Of a stretch of DNA of 64,000 nucleotides, positions 14,290-25,660 are shown in pieces (the stretch's first letter is position 1; the number at the start of each line of letters is the position of its first letter). The notes beneath the pieces are model-generated. The model was given only the letters and a program-made list of their open reading frames with translations. It had not been told where the DNA came from and searched no databases. Source of the DNA: Apteryx mantelli (taxonomy: Eukaryota; Chordata; Aves; Apterygiformes; Apterygidae); assembly GCF_036417845.1 (NCBI RefSeq), contig NC_089981.1, forward strand, positions 80,145,268 to 80,209,267. Reading direction: 5' to 3'. The position numbers and the translations under genes are program-made.

Positions 14290-14426
14290 GCCGCCGCCCC
14301 GCCCCGGAACCGGGCGGCTCCGGCGGGCGGGCAGAGCCCGGCGAGCGCGGCGCTCCGGCGGCGGCGGCGGCGGCGGAGGGTCCCTGCTGCCCGCGGCGGC
14401 CGCTGCCCCGCAGGCAGGCAGCCGGG
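14290..14426 (+). other. INF2: INF2 exon 1, non-coding 5' UTR (start approximate)
   Basis: The CpG island contains a consensus donor, AGCCGGG followed by GTAAGG, with the intron beginning at 14427. Mammalian INF2 has a non-coding first exon and starts translation in exon 2; this layout agrees. The exon includes a GCG-repeat run near 14358-14375. The transcription start cannot be read from sequence alone and the given start is only an estimate. Confidence 0.6.
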
Positions 14427-14642
14427 GTAAGGCCGCGCCGCGCCGCGCCGCGGAGGGGGCGGCCGGGGGCGCCGGGGACGGCGCCGGGGAGGCTGCGCCT
14501 GGCCGGAGCCCCCGCGCCAAGCGGCGCTGCGGCCCCCCGCGGCGGCCGGGGCGGCCGGGGAGGGGGCCGCGAGGGGGGCCGCCGCTGGGGTCCAGCGCGC
14601 AGCTGGGCGGGTTCCCCGAAATCTTGTCCGGCCGGTGTTGCG

Positions 14643-15118
14643 AAGAGCCGCTCAGGCGGGGTCGCAGGTGCAGCGATACCGTGTGTAGGTGGGACGCGGT
14701 CTGGATTGCAGGTGCGATGATACGATGTACAGGTGGCATGTGGTCCGGCTTGCAGGAGTGACAGTACGCTATATGGGTGGAACGTGGTCCGGCTTGCTGG
14801 AGTGACAATATGCTGTATAGGTGGGACATGGTCTGGATTGCAGATGTGACAATATGCTGTATAGGTGGGACGTGGTCCAGCGTGGAGGTGTGACAGTACA
14901 CTGTATAGGTGGGACGTGATCCGGACTGGAGGTGTGACAGTACACTGTATAGGCGGGATGTCGTTCAGACTGGAGGTGTGACAATATGGTCTATAGATGG
15001 GACATGGTCTGGACTGCAGGTGCAATGATACAATGTACAGGTGGGATGGGGTGTATAGGGGTGACAATGTGATGCGTAGGTTGGATGTGGTCCTTTCGTG
15101 ACTGGGTGTGACAGCGTG
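14643..15118. repeat. 44-bp minisatellite, about 10-11 imperfect copies
   Basis: A unit containing 'aggtgggacgtggtcc...gtgacagtacactgt' recurs at a constant 44-bp step: unit anchors fall at 14687, 14731, 14775, 14819, 14863, 14907, 14951, 14995 and 15039, then a shortened unit at 15078. The array sits about 220 bp inside intron 1, directly downstream of exon 1. Because the minus strand has few stops, the array gives a long but meaningless antisense frame. Confidence 0.92.
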
Positions 15119-18100
15119 GCTACTAGCATATAGCCTGCAGCAGCTGTGTCTGGTCCCGGGGCTGGGCCAATTTTAGACTTTTATTTTGAAAGATTATCTT
15201 GTCCAGTGGCTTTCAGTCAAGGTCTGCAAAATCCTGCCCAGATTTTCTTCCACACTTCTGTGACTCCTCATCTTCCTTTTACTCAATAGCTCTGCAATGC
15301 TGAAGTGGCATCTTGCACCACCAGCAACATGAGCCGAGTTCCAGAGCTTGGGGGAGATGGAGGAGTGCTCAGATATACTGGTCTTGGCAGAAGTGCTCCA
15401 AAATGGTGTTCATGGTCCTCCTTCCCAGTAACAGACCAGCACTGTGAACTGTATCTCCTTTTCCTCAGATTCCTCAGACTGAGGAACTTCTCTGAATAAA
15501 TGCATTACTGGCCGTGAAACACATCAGACTCCCTGGTATTCTGCACAGAAACTTCTGGCCTAAGTTGGTTAAAAAGAAAAGTTGGAGTCAGCAGAGTTAC
15601 AGTCAAGCTGAAATTAGGCTACTGAACTTGCTCACAATTTGAGCTGTCTGGCCAGTAATCTCATTTCTCTTCGATCTACTTAAGCTTGTTTTTCCTCTAC
15701 ATAAAGGAGAGGCAGCTGTCGAAACTTGGGGGAGGGGGAGAGGAGGGAGGGGTACAGGAAGCTCTGAGCGTATGCAATTTTTTTTTTGGTCTCGTTATAA
15801 GTTAATAATGCCATTCTAGGCTGCTGTCCAAGAATTTTGCTTCAAAAATGCAAGCAGTGCACAAGATTGTGTTGTAAAAGATCATATGAATGTGGGACAG
15901 GAAGGGACGTCGCAAGCCAGCAAATCCAGGCACTGTATGATATTACGCCTTATTGCACACCATTGTAATTCACTTGTTCCCAGTCTCCTGTGAAGGGGAA
16001 GTTTCAGAGCCTCACTGAACTGGCAGGTATAAAATTTGTACCGATATACAGCTTTCTCTCACTTTATACTTACAGAATAAATGTTTAGTGCTCCCAGTCT
16101 GGTGGGTTTTGCTCTTATCTGTATAGAAATAGTAGTTGTGCTCTCTTCACTGTGCAATGCCAAGCAAGCCGAAACTTGTAGCCTGCTTTTGTCAAGTAGG
16201 CTCCGGCTCCGGCTGATGCCCTGGCAGCGCTGCTCTGTGCTTGCTGCGCTCCACATTCCTCGTGGACGGGCAGAGCTGCAAGCGTTGGAGGTCTGCCCGA
16301 TGCCTGGGACAGAGACGCTCATGCTCTGACACCTCACCTAGAAATAAATACCTCACCTGGCCGATGTTGCAGTTTACCTCCCTCGCAGACTCCTGCCGTC
16401 CTGCGATCAGAGCAGGAAACTGGACTTCTCCTCTCCTCTGTGAAGCTCAGCGCTCAGTGCCCCCAGAGCTCGAGCTGTTCACCTCTGAGTGTCAGATGTT
16501 CATTTTGTGCTACCACATCTGATCTTACTCCACCCCTCCTATTAATCCCATTTTTATAGCATATCCCCACGCTCGGTGCCGATGAGATCTTCTCCCAGCT
16601 CTCTCTTACTAGCGCACTTCTTTCTGTGAAAGCGTCGTGTAGAGAGAGGTTAAGTAGGGTGGGCTCTCGCTGACTTTTAGTAGTGGCCAAGCTCAGACTT
16701 ACCCCTTCCATGGGACCTTTCAGATTGGTATCCAGTTCATCGTAAATTTTCATCTTCTGTGGCTTAACTCCCCATTTCATTGTGAGTTGTGTATCAAGTG
16801 GCTACGTTTCTAATGCTTTAGTCAAACCCATAAAGCAGAACTCTCCCCCCTTTCTTGTGTGCCAGACATGCCTGCTAGGTTTCCCGGAGTGACGGAGTAG
16901 AAAATTGTTCTTATCAAAACAAACTATGTTGCATTTTGTCCCTCTTTCCCCCCCATTTACTTCCATTTCTTCAATTATTTTTTCTGCAACGATTATTCTG
17001 TTGTTGAGGGATTTTTAATCCCAGCATTGTACCATAACCAGCTGTGAGTAGAAGATGGGAGTAATTCAACGGTGGAGAGCAACACAGTGGAATAGATTAG
17101 GCAGTAAACAGTGTTCATAGACCTTAAACAGTCGGAGGAACTTCAGACAAATTCAGACAAATATCTGCTCTCAGATTTAACCCCCAGCTTAATATCCTTG
17201 TTCTTAATACTTGCAATAAGGTCTATCAGTAATGACTCAGAGGAAGTACCACCCACTGAATCAACAGAGTCAATTCAAAGGATCGCACAGTGGCATTAAA
17301 CACATCCACCTCTGCCTGGTACAAAATACTGCAATTGGTACATGCAAACAAACCATCACAAGCATTTATCCCCTGTTCCATTTATTAAAATTGTACATTG
17401 CTTTTTATCTGATAAGGGGAAAATAAGCTAAATATTTTACAGAAGCTAGCTGTAGTCTTGCAGTCTGATATATCCCTCATGCTCAGTGCAGGAGGGAGAC
17501 CCTCCTGATAACGCTCAGAGCAATGGAGCTGCAATGACTAGACAGTTCTGACCGAGAATATTATAATCCTTTTGGTATTATCCACCAAACTCAAGATTAT
17601 TTCAGGGTTTCTCAGCATTGCATGGTAACAGTTTATCATACAGATGCTTGTTAAGTGTTGTGCTGCTGAGGCTGCCTTCATCTCCAAGTCACTAGAAAAA
17701 GTATTGAAAGAGCAAAGTACTGCAGCAGAACAGGAAAACAATTCTGTATTTAATTATACAGAAAGCTCTCGGGTTCCACGCTGTAAGGATCCAACCAAGA
17801 TGCTAAGATCAAATCAAGAAAAGTAAAAATGTTATGTCAACTCTTGAACCTTGGCTTTGCCCTTTTAATAGATGGTGGCATCTTCCTAGTGGTTCTGGTA
17901 TGAGTTTAGGCATGGGTTTTGTCACCGCGTTCCAGTTGTTCCGGATTTGGAGGTGTGCTGTAGGAATATAAATGAAGAACAACAAGGAAATATTTCAAAA
18001 AAAAAAAAAGTGTGTGTGGGGGGGTGCTACGTTTGTGTGGCTTCTCAATTCAGCTAAGGATTCTAGTCAAGGCCATGTATTGCCTGGTTCTTTTTTCCTA

Positions 18101-20130
18101 GGAAAAAATAACTAGTGAGCAGCAGACAAGCCTTATAATTGCTGCCAGATGTCGTCAGTGGTAGACAAGGAGCCAATTTTATGGGATTGAATGTAGATAC
18201 GAATAGGAAGAGGGTGTGTGGAATTCATGAGCCCCTGAGTCATAGCATATGATGTACAAGAGTTGCTGCAGTTAAATGTAATTGGTTGTCTAATGTGGCA
18301 GGTGAACATTTGTTGCAATTTTGTCAACATAGCCTTTCACATCTGCAAAAAGCTCGGAGAAAGCGTCTGTGTTCAGCAGCACAGAGATTTTTGTACCTGA
18401 TGTGACTAATCGGTATTGTGCCCAGATTCAGCTGTTTCTAGCAGTTTGATCCTGAGTTGACATTTTAAAGTGTGGGAAATGCTGAAGCCACAGATCAGTG
18501 AAAATCTTAAGCACGCAAAAGTGTTTGCAAAAGTCGCTGTAGCATTTCATGGTATACTTCAAGGCGCTCTGTGAAACCTACTGAGCTGATAAAGGAGACC
18601 TGGCAAAGCCAAAAGGAGAACCAGGACACACTGGATGAAAACCTGTCCCAGGATTGGAGTCACTCAGTCCAATGCAAAATGTTTTCACTACTCTAAAAGT
18701 AACAGCTTTCTTTGGAAGGGGCATTACTTCAGTACTGTCCATTTAAAAAAAAAAAAGGCAGATGAAGAGCTGCCAAATTTTTTAACTGGTAGGACCTGTG
18801 CAATATTCAGTTTGGTATGGTTATAGTAGATGTCACCAGGTGGTGCTATGTTGCATTAACTTCCCATTTGTTTTTATTTAGCATGACCATTATTTTGCTT
18901 TGGCTAAAGTGTATATGGTATTAATTTGGAGGAATCCATTAGAGTATTTTGTTCAAGTGTCCTTGGCCAGCTCTTTGTACTAGCAGGACAGTCCTAAAAG
19001 GGATGTACGGGAAATTCCAGTCAATAGGTTGAGCAGCTGCTCACAGAATCCCTGCAGGTTCAATGGCACTGACTTCTCCAAAAATCCGCCTTGCAAAGCC
19101 TCCTGTTGCTCTGCTGTTCCTGGCCGATGCCTAACGCTGAAGTCAGAGCAGGACACTGCTTATGGCAGCAGGCACGACAGGCTGGAGGTTCGGTGCTTCC
19201 AGCCACCTCGGGACTTCATCTGTCTCCGTGTTTCAAGCTGGGAGAGCTGAGGCGTGTTTTAATGAGCAGGGACAGCAGAGGAATTTGGAGTGAAGTGAGA
19301 TCACTCCAGGAAAGTGTGGGAAAGGAGGCGCCCTGCAACCATAAAAGCTCTGAATTTATTTCTAGTTTAAAATGGAAAATATTGACAATCCTGCCTTTGC
19401 GTAGGTCAGATGAAGCGGGGGGAAAAGACCTTTTCCTTCGGCCTTCGGCAGCCTGCGTTAGGACCGAGGAGGTTACGGTCCCTGCACTGGGAGAGCAGCG
19501 GGGTCTGCTCTGTTCCCGGCCCCTCGCAAGGAGCCTCTTCCCGCCGGGAGCAGCGAGGAGGCAGGGCAGCACCCCTCGCTGCTGTCCAACGCAATGAATG
19601 GAGGTGGGGTTTTTTTTAATTTTTTTTTTTATCTTCAATGAGCAGGTCTGTTTCTCTTGATGGAGCTGGGGAATAACTTTGTTACGCTCCCTTGTCTGCC
19701 AGTTAAATTGCATTATTTTTAATAAGGCAGCTATCTCTGTGCTTCTTATGTTGTGCTGGTTTCCCCTATCTGGAAACTGGCTCCTTCTCATCCATCCTGC
19801 CTGGCGAGCTTTTCTGTTAAGTCATTTCATAGCCTTCCCCAAAAAAGTGAGCTAAACATTAGCATTATTTTGTGGCAGACCGCCCCAGGTGGAAATATGA
19901 GCTGCTGTAGTATAAGGTAGCCATTTTTTGTGAATAGTGTTTTTTTTCTTTTTTCACCCATAGCCCAACAGGAAACCGAGCTATGGCAAATCAGGTCTCT
20001 TTTCACCAAGAGATTTCCAGCGAGATATTTCTCATGAGACCACGATACGTCCAACCCCAGGCTCAACTTCTTATACCTTGTCTCACAGATTGTATCTTTA
20101 CTGATATGACCTCTCACTCCCTCACTCTTC
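15119..20130. other. INF2 intron 1, first part, nothing recognised
   Basis: Intronic sequence without recognisable exons. It includes a homopolymer and GT stretch near 17996-18022 and a modest GC-rich patch near 19390-19590. No long conserved reading frame is visible. Confidence 0.6.
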
Positions 20131-20139
20131 TGAAGCTCA

Positions 20140-20370
20140 TTTAGCGCTTCCCGGCGAGGTGGCCTGCCCGTTGCGGCCGCCTTACAGCGTCGCTGCCCAG
20201 CGCGGAGCTTGTTCCTGCCGTGGGGTGTATCGGATGCCCCCGCCCCGGCTGCTGGGTCCGACGCCGAGGTTTTGCCCCCTTTGCTGAGCCCAGCTGCGAG
20301 CCCCGGGCCGCTGCCTCCCGGCGGGTTGTTGGCGTGAGTAATCCGCCCGCCCGCCCGCCCCGGGGAACTT
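20140..20370 (+). promoter_or_regulatory. CpG-rich patch in intron 1, possible alternative promoter
   Basis: A G+C-rich block with many CpGs, GCCC repeats and a good splice donor at its 3' edge (TTGGC then GTGAGTAAT, GT at 20334-20335). The combination is typical of a small CpG promoter with its first exon. No transcript evidence can be read from the sequence, so this is an inference. Confidence 0.3.
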
Positions 20371-22330
20371 CCACAATCTCCTCCTTTGTGCATTTCTAGC
20401 TCAGAAATGGCTGATTCATTCCCTGAAGCAGATTAATTGCTTCTGCTATTAAAAAAAAAAAAAAAAAAGTCCTTTAGAGTTGGTCGGCTTAACTTTCAGC
20501 TGCGTGTGCAATGCCATAAAATAAACGTGCTTCTGGCTGGAGCAAAAAAGTTTGCAGGGAGAAAAAAAACAGTGGGTTGCAATATTTACCCAGCACTTCA
20601 GCAATGGGCTCTGCAGTTCATGAAGCATTCCTTAACTTGTCTTGACTTATACGACAAAGGTTGTGGACTTGAACCTGCCATGAAGGTGAACTGGGAGACA
20701 AACATTTTTGTTCCCTGATATTTGTTGCAACTGTCTTCCTTTTGCTTTGCATCATGACGGTGCAGCACTCAGTAGCTTGTATACGAAGCCTGACTGAATT
20801 GCTCCATTTCTTCTTCTGAAGGCTGTTTTCCAGCCTGCTTGGCTTGGTTCATTTGTTTATGCACTAATGGACTGTGGTTCCAAATTTCAGAACAAGCTGT
20901 CCAATATTCATGAGTTAATTTGTATTTATCCAGTCCTGAGGCTTCTTTTCTAAGCCTAGGGATAAATTCTGGTTTTTGTTATTTCCATTACTGGAGTTGC
21001 ATTAAATATACAACTGTAACCAAGCCCTAAATGTGGCCTCTACTTATCTATAAGAAAGCCAGAGGGGAAGGACTATCACAAAGGTAAATTGTTTTACAAG
21101 CCTGCAATTCCCAAGCCACTGTTCTGATAACTCCTGCAAGCAAGTGTTGGAGCAAGCCAGAAGTGCACATATGAGTCACTTATAAAATGTTACCCTAATG
21201 TTAGTTGTGTATTTATACTTTGGGTGAGTTCAGTGATCTTTCTGTTGAAGATCGGTGAGAGTTACACACTCAGCTGATGTAAAGCAGTGCAGGTCTTTGG
21301 GCTTCACCGGAGCTAAGCAAATTTATAGCAGTTGAGGATATGACTGAACAACCACTTTCTTCACAAAGAAAAAAAAAATAGTATCAACTACTTGTTGATT
21401 TAAATTATTGCGTAGGAAGTACTAAGGGAGCTCAAAGTGTTATTAATAAGATACCCTGTATGTAAATTAAAACTATATTTAGCAATGCCATTTCCCTCCA
21501 GCATGAGAATGTCTCATCATAAACCTTCAGATGGTTGGACCATTTAAAACCCCATCACACTGGTTAAAAGATTGTGGATTAAAACTGCAAAGAGAATTTC
21601 TAGGAGTGACAGTTTCACGTCCTCTCAAAACAACTGCTACAAGTACTGTAGCAAAGTGAAGGGTTAAGCTAGTCAATGTGCTAGAATTACTGCATTTTAA
21701 ACTAACTCTCAAGTGTCTTCAAACTTTTTCACTCAGCAGTAGAGGAAATAATCTGAAAGGAATTTTGGAGTGGATTAGTTTTGCAGTAACACTAAGCCAG
21801 GCGTCTACTCTGCACAAGAATTTATTTTAAACAGCTCAAATGCGTAACTTTTTGAATTAGCAACTGAGCACGTCCTCTGGTCACTCTTGGTAATGTCCAT
21901 AAGCAAAGAAGCTCCCAGGAAAGCATGTGGCAGAGAGCAAGGTCCGCTGTCCTTAGCGCGTGCGTCGCCCAGCACCGCCCTTGCCTGCGGCGTTAGGGAT
22001 CGTGGCTGTGATCAGTCTTATCTGAGCAGAACCGTTCAGCGCGTTTGCTGCGGGCCGTTCGCTAGGTGAGATACTGGCCACGGTGATTCATCGGCTGCCG
22101 GGATGGAAAAGCAGATCTCGTAGGAGGGAGTCGCGTCTGCAGCCTGCTTGATCCTGGAAAAAACGTTGCTTCTGTAAGCACCAGTTGGGTATTCTGGTGT
22201 CTCCGTAGCCGTTTTCAGCGGAGGTGTCCTCAAACGCAGATACGAATCTGAGCAGCTCTTTGGCTCAGCGGCGTGTGCAGCCCTCTCCTCTGCAGACCTC
22301 TTGCTTTACACCGGTTTTTAGGGAGGAGCG
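20371..22330. other. INF2 intron 1, nothing recognised
   Basis: AT-richer intronic sequence with an A-run at 20451-20468. No exon, repeat family or CpG cluster recognised. Confidence 0.55.
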
Positions 22331-22339
22331 GTTGCCGCC

Positions 22340-22980
22340 TGAAGACCTGCATCCCTGTGCAAGCGCGGAGGGTCTGCGCGCGCGCAGGAGCAACAGGGCT
22401 AAGACCTTTGCGCGACCTGTCTGCGTATCTCCCCGCGGGGCAGGGCTCAAAGGGTGTGCGCTCCTGCCAAGTTTTCCCCAAAATGGGAACCCCCAGAGGG
22501 GGAACAGTCACGGGCCGTGGCAGGGGGAATAAGAGCCGTGAAGAACTGACGTGGGTATCTACTGGGCTGCCACAAGTGCCGCTTCGGCACGTTTTCCCCA
22601 AGCCAGAGAAAGAGCACCTGAAGCCCTCGGAGCAAAGAGCGCTGCGGATGTGAAGTAAACCCCCCGCGCTGGGGAAGCGCGTCTGCAACGCGGAGTCTGT
22701 CTTTTTACTTCTGATTGCGCAGCCGCGTTGCCTTTCACCGGCCGCAGAAATGCAGTTGTGTGCGGGGAGGGAGCAAACAGCCTGCAGGGAGAAAGCACGC
22801 AGTCTTCTACCTCGGGCGACTGAGCCTGGCCCCGGGTCGGTCTGCCGTGGCCTCGGCCGCCGCCTCTGCGCCATGCCGGGCTGCTCGCTGGGGCCGGCGA
22901 CGCTGCTGCGGCGCGGGGGCACTAGGACCCGCGTCCGGGCACGGCGGGCGCTGGAGGAGGTGAAGCCCCGCGACAAGTCA
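22340..22980. promoter_or_regulatory. CpG-rich patch in intron 1, possible regulatory island
   Basis: CpG density and G+C rise sharply, highest at 22820-22970. Overlapping frames on both strands are open mainly because of this composition. No convincing coding content is seen. It may be an internal promoter or enhancer island of INF2. Confidence 0.3.
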
Positions 22981-24980
22981 GATCTGAGGCACCCCAAATT
23001 GGTGGCACCTTTTTTTTCTTCTCCCGGCTTCACTTTTGCAGCTCTTAAACAGGCATAGTGTCACCGTCTCAGCTGTGGAAGGTGTCGTGAAAGCTGGTTA
23101 GTTCATCTGTAAGTCAGTGGAGAAGAGCACCTGGAAAACCTTGTGACCAGATAATTTTGTCTTCCTCACGGTCGATGAGGGCCGTGAATAGGGCAGGGAC
23201 CCAGGCACGGAGCTGTGCAAATCCAGGAATATTCCTGCCACCTGTGCACTGAGTGCAGCAAGGTTGCTGTGGAAAACTGCGCAGGGGCAAGTGGAGGCTG
23301 TATCGCCATGCATATGTGCGCGGGAGCAGCATAAAGCTGTCCAGGCAGCCTTAATCTCGGCACTTCCTAAGTGGTTCCCCTGCAACCTTAGCATGGGTGT
23401 GTTATATGTGTATGCAGAATAAATAAACTGAATAAATGCCAGACTCTTTACTTAGCCTCTGATAGCCAGTGTGAGCTCGCGTGTGTTTTAGAAACCCAGG
23501 AATGGGTCTGTGCCCTTTGCTCCAGGTCGGACTGCCGATGCGGTTTGGATTTTTTGCAGAAAATGTTGTGATCTTGTGTGCAAACAAAGCACAGAGCTTC
23601 CCACTGCTAATGGAGCATTCTCCCCGGCTAGAAGCAGCTTCCCCAAAACAGGATGTTTTTTGTTGCAGCAGTTTCCTAGCAAAAGAGCTGTAGAGCTGAT
23701 GTGTTAGATGTTTGATGCAGATCTATCCCATTAAATACAAAGCAGTTCCAGGAAGTATGCATGTGCGGCACTAGCAAAGCCCTTTATTTTCTTTATCTGT
23801 GGTATCCATCAGATAAAGACTACTTCAGAGGGTTTGGGGTTTTGTTTTTTCTTTTTTTTTTCCCTTATAGCATCCTCTAAAGTGAATGTACTTAGCACAA
23901 AAGCAACCAGAGAGCTGGTCCGTGAAAAGTGAGCTGGAGGGTTGTCAAAAAAAATACATAGGTAAAATCTTCTCCTCCGCTGTCTCCCAGGAGAGAAATT
24001 TAGGAAGTGAGTAGCCAGCTTGCAATTCCCTGTTTTGCTCCCGTGACTTCCTGAGGGTGCTCCAATGTCACCACTTGCACAGGAAGGAGCAAACCAGCTG
24101 ATTTCACTTTGTTCTTCAGCCCTGTCATGCCTGGGGAGAGTCATCACTGTCGCACCCCATCTGCATCCCCGGCAGCTATTCTGGAGCTTCCTGCCTTCCC
24201 CGCAGGACAGCGCAAGGCTGCAAAGGACAGAGTCCTTCTCTTCCCCATGGGCAGTGGGGAGGTTGGGATCTCTCCCTACGTTTTGTATGTCTTCACACTG
24301 CCAAACCCGCTTTGTAACTCTCGACCACTGGCTGTGCCCGTGTTTAATGGTGAAGCTCCAGGTGGGATCACCTGTAGAGAGCACTGCTGTCGCAGCAGGC
24401 TCTGGCGGGCATCTGTCTTTGCCAGCCAGAAATGAGCTGGGCATCTCGTTTCTAAAATCCTTGAGACTCAACTTACAAGAAAAACTATGGGCACAGGAGC
24501 TGATTTGTCACGTAAACATAGAGCAGCAAGAGGGTACTGATTGCTATAATTAAGAATAATCTAATTCTTAAAGGCAAATTAGGCGTATTTATTTCTGTTT
24601 GATTGGATTCCTGCATTTCATGGACCCATTGTGTACCCAGACAAGCTACTGCAGTGTGCTCTGGAGACGGCAGAGCAATGCTGGATCTTGAGATTCTTGT
24701 GTTTTCTTGTTTTTTAAAGTGGGATCGAACTCTCAATTCTTGATTTAATCCATCTAATTTTAATGTAGTTACTGTTCAGAGGGCCACAGAATTATCTGCT
24801 AGAAAACTGGGGTAACGTGGATGCTTATTTGCTGGGGGAAAACCATTAACCCTCACTGTGCAGCCTGAAAGGAACATCTCTGGTGAACCTCTTTGGTGGA
24901 GAGATGGATCCATGAAAGGATCCTCACTGTGGTTGGAGGTGTTTCAGTGCAAACCTTTGCTCCCCAGGGCAGCACTCAGC
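22981..24980. other. INF2 intron 1, nothing recognised
   Basis: No recognisable exon or repeat family. Short homopolymer runs occur near 23840-23865. Confidence 0.5.
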
Positions 24981-24989
24981 CCTCACCTG

Positions 24990-25660
24990 GGAGACAAGTC
25001 TCCGGACTGCCCCACCGCAGTCCAGTCTGTCTCCGTGGGGCTGCGATCCTTCCTCCAAAGGAAGAGGCGTACGCTCATGGAGAGGAAACCCAGGCTGCCC
25101 TCGTTCCCCAGGCTGTGCCCCAGCGGTCAGAGACACGTCCGCAGTCTTGTGCTCTTTCTGGTCAGGCCGCGCAAAGCGAACACCTTTGGTAGGAGGCAGT
25201 CCAGTTGCGTTTCCACCCCAGTGCTGAGGGCGGCCAGGGGCGACGTGGTTCGGATCCTTGGGTATGTGAACAGTCTCTCCTCGCCGCGGCTGGAGAAGGT
25301 CGCGTCTCCCGAACGCGGCTGGGGGCAGAGGTCTGCAGGCAGGAGCAGGATGCGCCAGCACAGCTGGATGCGGCAGCGTGGCTCGGTCCCCACGCTGAAC
25401 CCGCCCCCAGGGCAGCGTTTGCTCGCGGGGCACAGCCTGGCATCCCACTGCGCGTGGTGACGTGACGCCGAGCGCAGCCTGCCGGGAGGCCCAGCTGCGC
25501 TGGCCGGGCTGGAAACACCTGGAAGCAGCACAGCCGATCCATGAGCTGCAAGCGGGAGGCAGGCTGCAAGCCCAGCCTCTGCCCGTTGCCACTTCTGTTC
25601 GGGTGCTTGGGGGCCTGCAAAGGGAAGCTGCAGCCTCGGAGCTGTATTTCGGCTTTGTGG
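24990..25660. promoter_or_regulatory. GC-rich, CpG-containing patch in intron 1
   Basis: A third compositionally distinct block with frequent CpG, densest around 25200-25480. Long frames on the minus strand (up to 271 codons) have no recognisable domain and follow from the low stop frequency. It is possibly regulatory; function cannot be assigned. Confidence 0.25.

Larger units (their letters stand above)
13960..14640 (+). promoter_or_regulatory. INF2: CpG island and presumed core promoter of INF2
   Basis: Very G+C-rich sequence with dense CpG, GC-box-like motifs (GGGGCGG and CCCCGCCCC types near 14173-14300), a GGCGA/GGCGG-type repeat and six GGGCA repeats. There is no TATA box, as expected for a CpG-island promoter. 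The island ends in a clear exon-1 splice donor at 14427. The assignment to INF2 rests on position and orientation, because no other plus-strand gene follows before the INF2 coding exons. A bidirectional promoter cannot be excluded. Confidence 0.75.

Noticed and set aside
13887..14720. A 277-codon plus-strand frame over the CpG island
   Set aside because: Low-complexity Arg/Pro/Gly/Ala translation caused by G+C richness; it overlaps the non-coding exon 1 and its donor.
13616..15067. A 483-codon minus-strand open frame, with a repeating SHLYSVLSHL-type sequence
   Set aside because: It runs through the 44-bp minisatellite and the G+C-rich island. 44 is not a multiple of three, so all frames cycle through the repeat, and there is no recognisable domain.
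22230..23033. A 267-codon minus-strand frame in intron 1
   Set aside because: Arg/Ser/Pro-rich, no family resemblance, confined to a CpG-rich patch with few stop codons.
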